DNA of 47,373 bases from Spirochaetia bacterium (GTDB lineage Bacteria > Spirochaetota > Spirochaetia > CADAEX01). The stretch covers positions 1-47,373 of the forward strand of contig JAFXTY010000057.1 in NCBI GenBank assembly GCA_017535435.1. Reading direction: 5' to 3'. The notes beneath the pieces are model-generated. The model was given only the letters and a program-made list of their open reading frames with translations. It was not told where the DNA came from and made no database searches. The position numbers and the translations under genes are program-made. How positions within the stretch are numbered: the stretch's first letter is position 1; each line of letters starts with the position of its first letter. Shown in pieces: positions 23,286 through 31,336 of this stretch.

Positions 23286-23313
23286 AAAAAAGCCGGGATG
23301 TAAGACCCCGGCT
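23286..23313 (-). terminator. terminator after the VOR operon
   Basis: On the minus strand AGCCGGG (23313-23307) and CCCGGCT (23297-23291) form a stem with a 9-nt loop, followed by a run of T. Confidence 0.85.
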
Positions 23314-23344
23314 TCTGCTATTGCATTTTCCAAAGTATTACAAC

Positions 23345-23893
23345 TTACTGCGCGTTCAGCGGTAGGTCGTAGCCTGCCTTAATGACCTTAAGGTTGACTT
23401 CGTTGAACTTCTTGTTCCGGGCAGAAATAGCCTGATCCAGAGCAAAAGCAAAGGAGTCGACATTGCAGAGCCATGGCACGATCTTGACCAGTGCGCCCAG
23501 GGCAACCATGTTACCTGCTCTCTCGCTGCCGTTCTCTGCTGCAATCCGGTTGCAGTCGATGCCATACACCTTGATGTCGGTGCGCTTCGGCTTGTTCTCA
23601 ATCAGAGATGTGTTGTAAATAAGGATTCCACCCTCTTTCATCCGTGGCTCGAACTTGTCCAGGGAAGGCTTGTTGAGAACGATACAGATATCTGGATGCT
23701 CTACAACAGGGGATGCAATCTCCTCATCTGCAACTACTACGCTGCAGTTTGCTGTACCACCCCGCATCTCGGCACCATAGGATGGAATGTGGGATACACA
23801 CTTATCCTCTTTCATAGCTGCGATGCACAAGATCTTTCCGGCGAGGATGACGCCCTGTCCGCCGAATCCGGCAAAAATAAGCTCTTTTGTCAT
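23345..23893 (-). CDS. 2-oxoacid:ferredoxin oxidoreductase, gamma subunit
   Basis: The protein is 182 aa of the catalytic gamma (POR_N/KorC-like) family, with FAGFGGQGVILAGKILC near the start, SYGAEMRGGTANCSVVV, VLNKPSLDKFEP and RAGNMVALGALV. It forms part of the VOR complex with the three genes upstream. Its ATG overlaps the beta-subunit stop by 4 nt. It ends shortly before a terminator. Confidence 0.9.
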   Translation of the reverse strand: MTKELIFAGFGGQGVILAGKILCIAAMKEDKCVSHIPSYGAEMRGGTANCSVVVADEEIASPVVEHPDICIVLNKPSLDKFEPRMKEGGILIYNTSLIENKPKRTDIKVYGIDCNRIAAENGSERAGNMVALGALVKIVPWLCNVDSFAFALDQAISARNKKFNEVNLKVIKAGYDLPLNAQ

Positions 23894-24642
23894 TTCTTCT
23901 CACCTCCATCTCTGAAGCACTTTACAGGATAGTATGGTTCCATAACATCCCGTACCCATTCAGCTGCCTTTGTAGGATCCACGCCCCAGTTTGTAGGACA
24001 CATGGAAAGGATCTCCACGAAGGAGTAGCCCTTGCCGTCGATCTGGTTCTGGATAGCCTTCTTGATGGCTTTCTTGGTCTGGTTGATGTGCTTCACATCA
24101 TATACAGCACAGCGCTCGATATAGTAAGGAGCCTCAAGAGTGTTGAGGAGCTCGCATGCTCTGATAGGCCAACCCACTTCCTTTGGATCTCTTCCGTAAG
24201 GAGTGGTCTTTGTAACCTGGCCCTCCATTGTGGTAGGAGCCATCTGACCGCCTGTCATACCGTAGATAGCGTTGTTGATGAAGATTACTGTGATATGCTC
24301 GCCTCTGTTGGCCGCATGTACAGTCTCTGCAGTTCCGATTGCCAGAAGGTCGCCGTCGCCCTGGTAGCAAATGACAACTTTATCTTTTTGAACTCTCTTG
24401 AGTCCTGTGGATACAGCCGGTGCTCTTCCGTGGGCAGCCTCAAGTCCGTCAGCCTTAAGGTAGTTGTATGCAAGAACCGAGCATCCTACAGGAGCAATGA
24501 CAAGAGTCTTCTCCTGGATTCCCAGCTCGTCCATGATCTGTGCAATCAGTTTATGTACAATTCCATGACCGCAACCAGCACAGTAGTGGGTGGTCACCTC
24601 TCTCATGGATTTTGGAAATGAATAAATTTTTTCTTCAGACAT
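23890..24642 (-). CDS. 2-oxoacid:ferredoxin oxidoreductase, thiamine-diphosphate beta subunit
   Basis: The protein is 250 aa from the ATG at 24642, which overlaps the alpha-subunit stop by 8 nt and has GAGGG upstream; a longer reading from 24702 lacks family similarity. The thiamine-diphosphate and Mg site GDGDLLAIGTAETVHAANRG with INNAIYGMTGGQ is clear, and YCAGCGHG lies near the N-terminus. It decarboxylates the 2-oxoacid and passes electrons to ferredoxin. Confidence 0.9.
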   Translation of the reverse strand: MSEEKIYSFPKSMREVTTHYCAGCGHGIVHKLIAQIMDELGIQEKTLVIAPVGCSVLAYNYLKADGLEAAHGRAPAVSTGLKRVQKDKVVICYQGDGDLLAIGTAETVHAANRGEHITVIFINNAIYGMTGGQMAPTTMEGQVTKTTPYGRDPKEVGWPIRACELLNTLEAPYYIERCAVYDVKHINQTKKAIKKAIQNQIDGKGYSFVEILSMCPTNWGVDPTKAAEWVRDVMEPYYPVKCFRDGGEKK

Positions 24643-25684
24643 AGCTCTTAACCCTCTGAACAATCTTTTCAACCTCAGGCAGCATTCCGCCAGGACGGCC
24701 AAGGAAGTCTACATCGCAGTACTTTCCGGCATTGATCTGAACATCCTGAACCATCTGTCCCATGCTCATCTCTACAGTGAGGATCTTCTTAACTTTCTTT
24801 GCAGCCTCTGCAATCTCCTTCTTAGGGAACGGCCACAGGGTGACAGGGCGGAACAGACCCACCTTGATTCCCTCTGCTCTGAGCATTCTGATAGCCTTCT
24901 TGCAGATTCTGGAAGCTGTACCGTAAGCAACGATCATGTAGTCTGCGTCATCCATATTCTGGGTGTCGTATATAACTTCGTTCTCCTCGATCTTCTTGTA
25001 GTTCTCATACAGGTCGTATACATGCTTCTCCAGATAGTTGTCCGGATTGAGGCGCAGGGATGCGATGATGTGAGGATCTCTTCCCTTTGCTCCGGTGAGG
25101 GCCCAGTCCTTTTCAGGAAGCTTGCCCACAGCCTTAGGAAGAACCAGAGGCTCAGACATCTGTCCCAGGTAACCGTCGCCCAGGATCATGCATACAATTC
25201 TATATTTGTCGGCCAGCTCGAAAGCCTTCACAGTGTAGTCAGCCAGTTCCTGCACGTTGCCCGGTGCAATGACCAGAACGTGGTAGTCGCCGTTTCCACC
25301 GCCGCGGGTTGCCTGGAAGTAGTCTCCCTGGGCTCCTGCGATGTTTCCGAGGCCAGGGCCTCCTCTCATCATGTTTACAATTACAGCTGGAAGCTGTGCG
25401 CCGGACATATAGGAGATTCCCTCCTGCTTAAGGGAGATTCCAGGGGATGATGAAGATGTCATAACCCGTGCTCCGCCGGCAGATGCACCCATAACCATGC
25501 TTACTGCGGCCAGCTCGCTCTCGGCCTGGAGAAATGTTCCGCCTACCTCCGGCAGACGCTTTGCCATGTATGCAGGTATCTCATTCTGAGGGGTAATAGG
25601 ATATGCAAAATAGTGACGGCATCCAGCCAGGATAGCTGCTTCTCCTATTGCCTCGTTACCTTTCATTAAAATCTTTTCACTCAT
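24635..25684 (-). CDS. 2-oxoacid:ferredoxin oxidoreductase, alpha subunit (VorB-like)
   Basis: The protein is 349 aa with the pyrimidine-binding domain of the family: YPITPQNEIPAYMAKRLPEV, QAESELAAVSMVMGASAGG, TSSSSPGISLKQEGISYM and MRGGPGLGN. The sequence is closest in feel to 2-oxoisovalerate (VorB) type enzymes, but pyruvate or 2-oxoglutarate use cannot be excluded by eye. VOR can run oxidatively (amino-acid fermentation) or reductively (making branched-chain 2-oxoacids from acyl-CoA). Confidence 0.88.
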   Translation of the reverse strand: MSEKILMKGNEAIGEAAILAGCRHYFAYPITPQNEIPAYMAKRLPEVGGTFLQAESELAAVSMVMGASAGGARVMTSSSSPGISLKQEGISYMSGAQLPAVIVNMMRGGPGLGNIAGAQGDYFQATRGGGNGDYHVLVIAPGNVQELADYTVKAFELADKYRIVCMILGDGYLGQMSEPLVLPKAVGKLPEKDWALTGAKGRDPHIIASLRLNPDNYLEKHVYDLYENYKKIEENEVIYDTQNMDDADYMIVAYGTASRICKKAIRMLRAEGIKVGLFRPVTLWPFPKKEIAEAAKKVKKILTVEMSMGQMVQDVQINAGKYCDVDFLGRPGGMLPEVEKIVQRVKSYV

Positions 25685-25698
25685 ATCAGGTCACTCTT

Positions 25699-25908
25699 TT
25701 AATATTTAATAATCTCAATAGCGATATCAGGACACATAGTCGCACAGAATGTACAGGCTATACACTGCGATTCATCTTTGCATACCGGATAATGAACACC
25801 CTGCTTGTTAGTTTCTTTGGACATTTCCAGGATCTTCTTAGGGCATGCACCTATACACAATCCGCAGCCTTTGCAGCGCTGAGATGATATTACAGGTTTT
25901 CCAGTCAA
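25699..25908 (-). CDS. 2[4Fe-4S] ferredoxin-like delta subunit
   Basis: The protein is 69 aa with two CxxCxxCxxxCP clusters (CKGCGLCIGACP from C12, and CIACTFCATMCP). It relays electrons between the thiamine subunit and ferredoxin in POR/VOR enzymes. The start is TTG at 25908, supported by AGGAGG 8 nt upstream. It is the first gene of the four-gene operon, 14 nt before the alpha subunit. Confidence 0.9.
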   Translation of the reverse strand: MTGKPVISSQRCKGCGLCIGACPKKILEMSKETNKQGVHYPVCKDESQCIACTFCATMCPDIAIEIIKY

Positions 25909-25978
25909 AATTTTGCCTCCTCATTTTCCGTTCTTACAATTTTATTCCTAAATAAATTTTTATACAATAACTTTTGAA

Positions 25979-25998
25979 ATGTTATATTATGTTATAAT
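25979..25998 (+). promoter_or_regulatory. -10 box and direct repeats before the nnrD-like gene
   Basis: A perfect TATAAT (25993-25998) lies 6 nt before the ATG at 26005, with no Shine-Dalgarno site. ATGTTATA is repeated at 25979 and 25989, exactly 10 bp apart, and could be a regulator site. No good -35 is visible. Confidence 0.45.
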
Positions 25999-26004
25999 TA
26001 AAGT

Positions 26005-26907
26005 ATGAAAACTGTAATTGACCACCCTATAGAGGAGAAATATCTGGCAGATGATATGAAGGACCAGCTGGGGGAGATTTCCTGCTCCAGGCCTGAATAT
26101 TATGTGAATGGAGATCTGAGGTTGCTCCGGGAGAGCGATCTAAGGCTGCCCACCAGAGTTGTTCAAAATGTGAACAAAGGGAGCTTCGGCCATGTCTCTG
26201 TGATGATGGGGGAGAAGCCGGGGGCCGGAATAATCGCCGCCACCGCCGCATTTGCCTTCGGGGCAGGGCTGGTGACACTGGTTTGTCCGGGCCGCCCGGT
26301 CTGCTGTCCTTATGAGCTTATGGACAGCCCTGTCCCTCCTGCAGCCACCAACGCCCTCGCCCTTGGGATGGGGCTTGGTGTGCCGTCTGCTGGGGTTCTG
26401 GCCTGACTTGATGCACACCCCGATGTGGCCTGCGTCTTTGATGCTGATATCTTAAAATATAAAGGAATAAAAGAGCTTATACTGCGGCGGAAGAAGGTGG
26501 TGCTGACGCCCCATCCCAAGGAGTTTGCCACCCTGCTCTTCCTCTGCGGCCTGGGGGAGTACGATGTTCCCTACATTGCCCAACACAGGTTTGAGCTGGT
26601 GCGCCGGTTCTGCGCCGCATTCCCCCAGGCAGTGCTCCTCCTCAAGGGGGCAAACTGTCTCATCGCCCAGGGCGTGAAGGTGTCGGTGAACACCTTGGGC
26701 AGTCCCTGCCTGGCCAAGGGAGGCAGCGGCGACGTGCTGGCCGGCCTTGTGGCTGCGCTTCTGGCCCAGGGGTATTCTGCCTACGACGCCGCCGTCAGCG
26801 GCTCCTTGGCCCACGCCCTGGCTTCCCGGCGGGTAAAATGCAGCTACGGTATGACACCTTTTGAGTTGATAGAACATGTGAAGGAACTGGAATCACTGTC
26901 ACACTGA
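26005..26907 (+). pseudogene. nnrD: ADP-dependent NAD(P)H-hydrate dehydratase, interrupted by an in-frame stop
   Basis: One reading frame runs from 26005 to 26907 with a single TGA at 26404-26406. Both halves match the YjeF C-terminal (NnrD) kinase-like domain: KGSFGHVSVMMGEKPGAG, ALALGMGLG before the stop; VFDADIL, VVLTPHPKEFATLL, LLKGANCLIA and AKGGSGDVLAGLVAALLAQG after it. The enzyme repairs damaged NADHX. The residue at the stop is in a variable loop, just before LDAHPDVACVFDAD. A nonsense mutation or a sequencing error is most likely. The downstream half could be started at GTG 26425 but would lack half the domain. The epimerase half of bifunctional Nnr is absent. Confidence 0.75.
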
Positions 26908-26951
26908 ACCGAAGGTCGCCGCAGGCTGCCGAGTTCAGTGAGACGCTCATC

Positions 26952-27428
26952 TTACACCCTGATAGGTTCTTTGCACTTGGGGCAGCGGTAGCGTCCCGGG
27001 GAAGGAGCCTTCACCTTGCGCCCGCAGTTGGGGCATTCAAAGACTTTAGGAAACTCAGATGCGGCCGGTTTTACAGGTGGAATATGGATATCCTGGGTCT
27101 GGCTGAAAAGCTCCAGATATCTCAGCTCCTCAAGAAGTTCTTTCGGCTGTCCCTGTATCTTCAGCAGAGCCAGACTGCTCTTTTCCACCTTAAGGAGTGA
27201 ATCCAGGCAGATGAAGACGCCGGCTCCCATATCATCAATGGAAGAGAGCTTCCCGCAGTCCAGCATGATGTGGTCATAGCCTGTGGTCACCAGGCTCTTG
27301 AGCCTTGCCAGCACAGCCTCGCCGTTGAAGGTGTTGATCTCGCCGGTCAGAGAGACCAGGAGATATTCATCCTCCTCACCCTTGCTGTGAATTTCTATCT
27401 GGATTCCAGAAATTTCCTGTTCTGCCAT
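26952..27428 (-). CDS. STAS-domain protein with C-terminal zinc ribbon
   Basis: The protein is 158 aa. Residues ~8-112 are a STAS domain of the anti-sigma-factor antagonist type (YLLVSLTGEINTFNGEAV, DHIMLDCGKLSSIDDMGAGV), with a Ser pair at the usual phosphorylation position. The C-terminus is a zinc ribbon (CPNCGRK, YRCPKCK). The fusion is unusual; signalling by protein-protein contact is likely. The ATG at 27428 is chosen because TTGACA, 17 nt, TATGCT and 6 nt lead to it; the ATG at 27434 would lie in the -10 region. Confidence 0.75.
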   Translation of the reverse strand: MAEQEISGIQIEIHSKGEEDEYLLVSLTGEINTFNGEAVLARLKSLVTTGYDHIMLDCGKLSSIDDMGAGVFICLDSLLKVEKSSLALLKIQGQPKELLEELRYLELFSQTQDIHIPPVKPAASEFPKVFECPNCGRKVKAPSPGRYRCPKCKEPIRV

Positions 27429-27434
27429 ATTCAT

Positions 27435-27470
27435 AGCATATTTGCTAAAAACGGTTTTGTCAAATATAAT
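27435..27470. promoter_or_regulatory. overlapping divergent promoters, STAS and YgiQ genes
   Basis: Minus strand: TTGACA (27463-27458), 17 nt, TATGCT (27440-27435), then 6 nt to ATG 27428. Plus strand: TTTGCT (27441-27446), 18 nt, TATAAT (27465-27470), then 6 nt to ATG 27477. The start codons are 48 nt apart and both transcripts look leaderless, the same design as at 14791-14827. Confidence 0.6.
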
Positions 27471-27476
27471 AGAAAT

Positions 27477-29258
27477 ATGAGGGACTTTCTTCCGATCAGC
27501 CAGGAGGATATGAGAAAGCGGGGCTGGGACAGTGTGGATTTCATCATCATAACAGGGGATGCCTATGTGGACCACCCCTCCTTCTGCACCGCCATTGTAT
27601 CCCGGGTCCTTGAGGCCGAGGGATGGAAGGTTGGCATAATACCCCAGCCCGACTGGAAGAACCCTGAATCTGTGAAAGTGCTGGGAAGGCCCAACATTGC
27701 CTTTTTAATCAACGCAGGGAACATGGATTCCATGGTGGCCAACTTCTCCTCCAAGACCAAGCGTCGGAGCCGTGACCAGTTCACCCCGGGGGGAGTGGCT
27801 GGAAAGAGGCCTGACCGGGCTGTCATTGTCTATACATCACTGGCAAAGGCAGCATACAAAGGGATTCCTGTGGTCATCGGAGGCATTGAGGCATCGCTGC
27901 GGCGACTGGCCCACTACGACTACTGGAGCGACACCCTCCGGCGCTCTATACTGCTGGATTCAAAGGCTGATCTGCTGATCTACGGAATGGGGGAAAAGCC
28001 TCTGTGGGACATCTCCAGAGCCCTTAAAGAGGGCATTTCCATAAAAGATCTGAAGAACATCCGTGGAACTGTGGTCAAAAGCTCACAGCTGCCGGAAGGA
28101 GAGTTCATCACCCTGCCCACCTACGAGGAGATGCAGGCCGACAAACTGAACTTTGCCCGCAGTTTTGCCATCCAGTACCGGAATACCGACCCCTTCTCCG
28201 GCAAGATGATGGTGGAGAAGACCGGGACACAGTATGTGATTCAGAACCCGCCGGCCCATATCCTTGCTATGGAAGAGATGGACAAGGTATATGCCCTGCC
28301 ATACATGGGAGCTGTCCATCCGATCTACGAGGCCCAGGGGGGAGTACCTGCCATAAAAGAGGTGGAATTCAGCCTCATCAGCGCCCGGGGCTGTTTCGGA
28401 AGCTGCAACTTCTGCGCCCTCACCTTCCACCAGGGGCGGATCATCCAGGCGAGGAGCCATCAGTCCATCATAGACGAGGCCATCAGGCTCACCCAAAAGC
28501 CAAATTTCAAAGGCTATATCAACGATGTGGGCGGCCCTACCGCCAACTTCCGGCAGCCGGCATGTAAAAAGCAGCTGACATCGGGGGCATGCCAGGACCG
28601 CCGCTGCCTTTTCCCGGGGCCCTGCCCCAACCTGGAGGTCTCCCACGCCGACTATCTTGATCTGCTGCGCAAACTCCGGGCCCTCCCGGGAGTCAAGAAA
28701 GTATTCATAAAGTCGGGCATCCGGTTCGACTACCTGGTGGCAGACAAGGATCCAACCTTCTTCCAGGAGCTGTGTCAGCATCACATCAGCGGTCAGCTCA
28801 AGATTGCCCCAGAGCACATATGCCCCCGGGTTCTGGACCTGATGGGCAAACCACGGCCCGAGGTCTACCAGAAGTTCGAAACCATGTTTAATGAAGAAAA
28901 TAAGAGGATAGGCAAGAAGCAGTATCTGATACCATACCTCATATCCTCCCACCCGGGCAGCGACCTGAAGGCTGCCATAGAACTGGCGGAGTATCTCCAT
29001 CAGGAGGGCTTTATCCCAGACCAGGTGCAGGACTTCTATCCCACCCCGGGAACAGTCTCCACCTGCATGTACTATACCGGGGTAAACCCGCTGACCATGG
29101 AGAAGGTCTCTGTCCCAAGGAGCGAGGAGGAGAAGAGCCTGCAGCGGGCCCTGCTCCACTTCCATAAACCAGAGAACAGGGAAAAAGTTCGCAAAGCCCT
29201 CCTGATGGCGGGCCGGAAAGACCTGATCGGCCCCGGTCCAAGGGCTTTGATACGGTGA
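27477..29258 (+). CDS. YgiQ family (UPF0313) radical SAM protein
   Basis: The protein is 593 aa, full length for the family. The N-terminal cobalamin-binding-like region (residues ~12-130; FIIITGDAYVDHPSF, PVVIGGIEASLRRLAHYDYW) is followed by the radical SAM core with CFGSCNFC (CxxxCxxC) and a C-terminal domain (YLIPYLISSHPGS, VQDFYPTPGTVSTCMYYTG). The substrate is unknown for this family. The start at 27477 fits the promoter; no Shine-Dalgarno is present. Ogt follows directly. Confidence 0.88.
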   Translation: MRDFLPISQEDMRKRGWDSVDFIIITGDAYVDHPSFCTAIVSRVLEAEGWKVGIIPQPDWKNPESVKVLGRPNIAFLINAGNMDSMVANFSSKTKRRSRDQFTPGGVAGKRPDRAVIVYTSLAKAAYKGIPVVIGGIEASLRRLAHYDYWSDTLRRSILLDSKADLLIYGMGEKPLWDISRALKEGISIKDLKNIRGTVVKSSQLPEGEFITLPTYEEMQADKLNFARSFAIQYRNTDPFSGKMMVEKTGTQYVIQNPPAHILAMEEMDKVYALPYMGAVHPIYEAQGGVPAIKEVEFSLISARGCFGSCNFCALTFHQGRIIQARSHQSIIDEAIRLTQKPNFKGYINDVGGPTANFRQPACKKQLTSGACQDRRCLFPGPCPNLEVSHADYLDLLRKLRALPGVKKVFIKSGIRFDYLVADKDPTFFQELCQHHISGQLKIAPEHICPRVLDLMGKPRPEVYQKFETMFNEENKRIGKKQYLIPYLISSHPGSDLKAAIELAEYLHQEGFIPDQVQDFYPTPGTVSTCMYYTGVNPLTMEKVSVPRSEEEKSLQRALLHFHKPENREKVRKALLMAGRKDLIGPGPRALIR

Positions 29259-29266
29259 GGCTGATC

Positions 29267-29782
29267 ATGTACCGATATACTTACCATACACCTGAGGGTT
29301 TCGACGATATTCTGATGAGCTCGGACGGCAATGTGCTCACCGGCCTCTGGTTCCAGGGCTCATCTGACCAGAGAAAGCATAATGAGCTTTTCATAGAGGA
29401 AGAGCGGCCTGTCTTCAAAGAGACCTGCAGATGGCTTGATATCTACTTCTCCGGCCGGCAGCCTGATTTCACTCCCATATACTGGCTATACGACCTTACC
29501 CCTTTCCGAAAGGAAGTATCAGACATCATGCTCTCAATCCCATTCGGCAAGACCATGACCTATGGTGACATCGCAAACCAGATCGCCCCGAAGCATGGAA
29601 TCCTTAAAATGTCTCCCCAGGCAGTAGGTGGCGCAGTAGGCTGGAACCCGATATGCATCATCATCCCCTGCCACCGTGTGATTGGGGCAGGAGGCAAGCT
29701 CACCGGCTATGGCGGCGGAATCAAAAACAAGATTGCACTGTTGGAGCTGGAAGGGAACGATATGAGCGAGGCAAAACAATGA
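29267..29782 (+). CDS. ogt: methylated-DNA--protein-cysteine methyltransferase
   Basis: The protein is 171 aa. The active-site motif IIPCHRVIG with the acceptor Cys, the DNA-binding helix (YGDIANQIA) and GYGGGIKNKIALLELE are present. It repairs O6-alkylguanine in DNA in a single-turnover reaction. The ATG at 29267 has GTGAGG upstream; a GTG at 29255 that overlaps the preceding stop is an alternative and would add four residues. The next gene overlaps its stop (ATGA). Confidence 0.92.
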   Translation: MYRYTYHTPEGFDDILMSSDGNVLTGLWFQGSSDQRKHNELFIEEERPVFKETCRWLDIYFSGRQPDFTPIYWLYDLTPFRKEVSDIMLSIPFGKTMTYGDIANQIAPKHGILKMSPQAVGGAVGWNPICIIIPCHRVIGAGGKLTGYGGGIKNKIALLELEGNDMSEAKQ

Positions 29783-30060
29783 ACGTTCAAGAGACCCTGG
29801 ACATTTTATACCAGCTGTGCAAAGAGGATAAGGTGCTGCGGCGCAAACTGCTGGCCACCCGTAACAGCAAGAACCCGGCAGCTGAGTTCTGTCGCATAAG
29901 CGCCGAATACGGCTACCCTATTTCGGCCATGGACCTGGTTATGGCCGGGGAAGAGGCTTATGCCGAGATGGCCCGCAGCACCAACGGAGGAGGCGAGAAC
30001 CACCCCCGCATCCAGAATGCCGACGACCTGTACGAGCTTTTCCTCGGCTCAATAGAATAA
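29779..30060 (+). CDS. small Nif11-like protein
   Basis: The protein is 93 aa. The pattern LYQLCKEDKVLRRKLLAT, then AEFCRISAEYGYPISAMDLVMAG, resembles the Nif11 helix pair (L..D..L...L...., then a..aGf.i...el). The second half (ARSTNGGGENHPRIQ, DDLYELFLGSIE) has no cleavable double-glycine site with a core after it. The ATG overlaps the ogt stop, so it is translationally coupled. The function is unknown. Assignment to Nif11 is by eye and tentative. Confidence 0.5.
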   Translation: MNVQETLDILYQLCKEDKVLRRKLLATRNSKNPAAEFCRISAEYGYPISAMDLVMAGEEAYAEMARSTNGGGENHPRIQNADDLYELFLGSIE

Positions 30061-30065
30061 TCTTC

Positions 30066-30117
30066 CACATTTTTCAATCTTTTTTCTCAAAAGTCAAAGC
30101 AAAATGAATTTTTTTTG
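30066..30117 (+). repeat. 52-bp AT-rich direct repeat, left copy
   Basis: This is nearly identical to 31337-31389, with one extra T in the right copy and a C/T difference; the last 32 bases, from CTCAAAAGTC to the final T-tract and G, are identical. The two copies lie in the same orientation and bracket higBA plus the flavodoxin gene. A diverged copy lies at 217-265. Confidence 0.75.
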
Positions 30118-30141
30118 AGTAATAGGAAATGGAGGTGCAAA

Positions 30142-30537
30142 ATGGAGTTGACAAATATTCACTACAGTTCATATAATGAAATCAAGTGGAAGATATATTC
30201 ATCAGAAGAATATGAAGCATGGTTTGAAACCCTTGATTCTGAAAGCAAAGAAGCTGTGTTAGAAAGAGTGTTGCTCTTAGAGACATTCGGGCCGAGTCTG
30301 CCACGTCCATACGCAGATGTAATAAAAGGTTCAAAGCACTATAAAAACTTAAAGGAATTGAGAGCTCAGACTTTAAATCACATTCTGAGAATTGCATATT
30401 ATTTTGACCATAGAAGAAATGCTTTTTTACTTACAGGCGGAGATAAAAAAGGAAAAAATGGAGGCATGTTTTATAAAAATTTGATTGCAGAGGCTGAGAT
30501 AATAATCGAAAAACATGAAAAGGAGATAAGAAAATGA
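30142..30537 (+). CDS. HigB/Gp49-like toxin
   Basis: The protein is 131 aa of the RelE-superfamily phage Gp49-like (HigB) group: IYSSEEYEAWFETLDSESKE, LLLETFGPSLPRPYADVIKG, LKELRAQTLNHILRIAYYFD and AFLLTGGDKKGKNGG. Such toxins cut mRNA on the ribosome. The ATG at 30142 has GGAGGTG upstream; a TTG at 30115 lies in the repeat and is not used. The antitoxin gene overlaps by 4 nt. Confidence 0.85.
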   Translation: MELTNIHYSSYNEIKWKIYSSEEYEAWFETLDSESKEAVLERVLLLETFGPSLPRPYADVIKGSKHYKNLKELRAQTLNHILRIAYYFDHRRNAFLLTGGDKKGKNGGMFYKNLIAEAEIIIEKHEKEIRK

Positions 30538-30839
30538 AAGAAGCTCTAAAAATGATGAAATCAAAAATGACTCCCGAATCAATCAGAAAAGCGCATATGA
30601 AAGCAGAACAGGAAATCCTGACAATTCGCTTGGCACAACTACGTGAAGAACAGAATAGAACACAGTCAGAAATGAACAATTTCACTCAGTCATCTGTCTC
30701 CAAAATTGAAAAACGGAAAGATATAAAAATATCAACTCTCATTGGTTATCTAGACAGCCTGGGAATGGGACTAGAAATCATCACCTATCCCAGGATTGCT
30801 GATGAGGGAATGCAGGAAAAAATCCTGTTAAAAATATAA
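30534..30839 (+). CDS. HigA-like XRE antitoxin
   Basis: The protein is 101 aa with an XRE helix-turn-helix (RLAQLREEQNRTQSEMNNFTQ, SSVSKIEKRKDIKISTLIGY). It follows the toxin in the usual higBA order with an ATGA overlap. It would neutralise the toxin and repress the operon. Confidence 0.85.
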   Translation: MKEALKMMKSKMTPESIRKAHMKAEQEILTIRLAQLREEQNRTQSEMNNFTQSSVSKIEKRKDIKISTLIGYLDSLGMGLEIITYPRIADEGMQEKILLKI

Positions 30840-30856
30840 ATCTTTATACAAATTGA

Positions 30857-31312
30857 TCACTTAATCCCATCAAGCCATGTCTGGACATCGGCCGGCTGAC
30901 GGCTGTTTGTGTAGAAATAATCGGTTATAGTTGAATCTGGCAGCAGGGCCTTCAAGGTCTTAAGAGAACTTTCCTTTCCTGTGGTACTGGCTGTTGCAAA
31001 TGGAATAATCCGCTTGCCGGCTAGATTGGCTTTGCGGATATATGTCTGCATAAAATCGGGAACTGTGCCAGCCCAGACAGGAAAACCGATGAAAACAATG
31101 TCATAAGGAGCAAAATCAGAAACAGCAGTCTTGAGCGCCGGGCTTTTCTTTGAAATCTTTTCCCCCACAACCCTGGCCACAGACGACAGGAAGCCGCCAT
31201 AAGCTTTTTCAGGCTCCACCGGATAGATATCAGCATTGAACTTTGCCTGGATCTGGTCGGCTATCCGCTTGGTCACTCCAGTCTTTGAATAGTAAACAAC
31301 TGCACACTTCAT
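30857..31312 (-). CDS. flavodoxin family protein
   Basis: The protein is 151 aa. The FMN phosphate loop YYSKTGVTKRIADQI, the VFIGFPVWAGTVPDFMQTYI segment and FATASTTGKESSLKTL are typical of flavodoxins used as electron carriers or small quinone reductases. The ATG at 31312 has AGGGGG upstream; a longer reading from 31339 has no ribosome-binding site. It is oriented opposite to higBA and lies between the two 52-bp repeats. Confidence 0.85.
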   Translation of the reverse strand: MKCAVVYYSKTGVTKRIADQIQAKFNADIYPVEPEKAYGGFLSSVARVVGEKISKKSPALKTAVSDFAPYDIVFIGFPVWAGTVPDFMQTYIRKANLAGKRIIPFATASTTGKESSLKTLKALLPDSTITDYFYTNSRQPADVQTWLDGIK

Positions 31313-31336
31313 ATTTGCCCCCTGGCTGAAGTGTAT

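Noticed and set aside
26404-26406. Selenocysteine insertion at the TGA in nnrD
   Set aside because: I see no clear selenocysteine hairpin directly after the TGA, the position is a variable loop, and NnrD is not a selenoprotein family.
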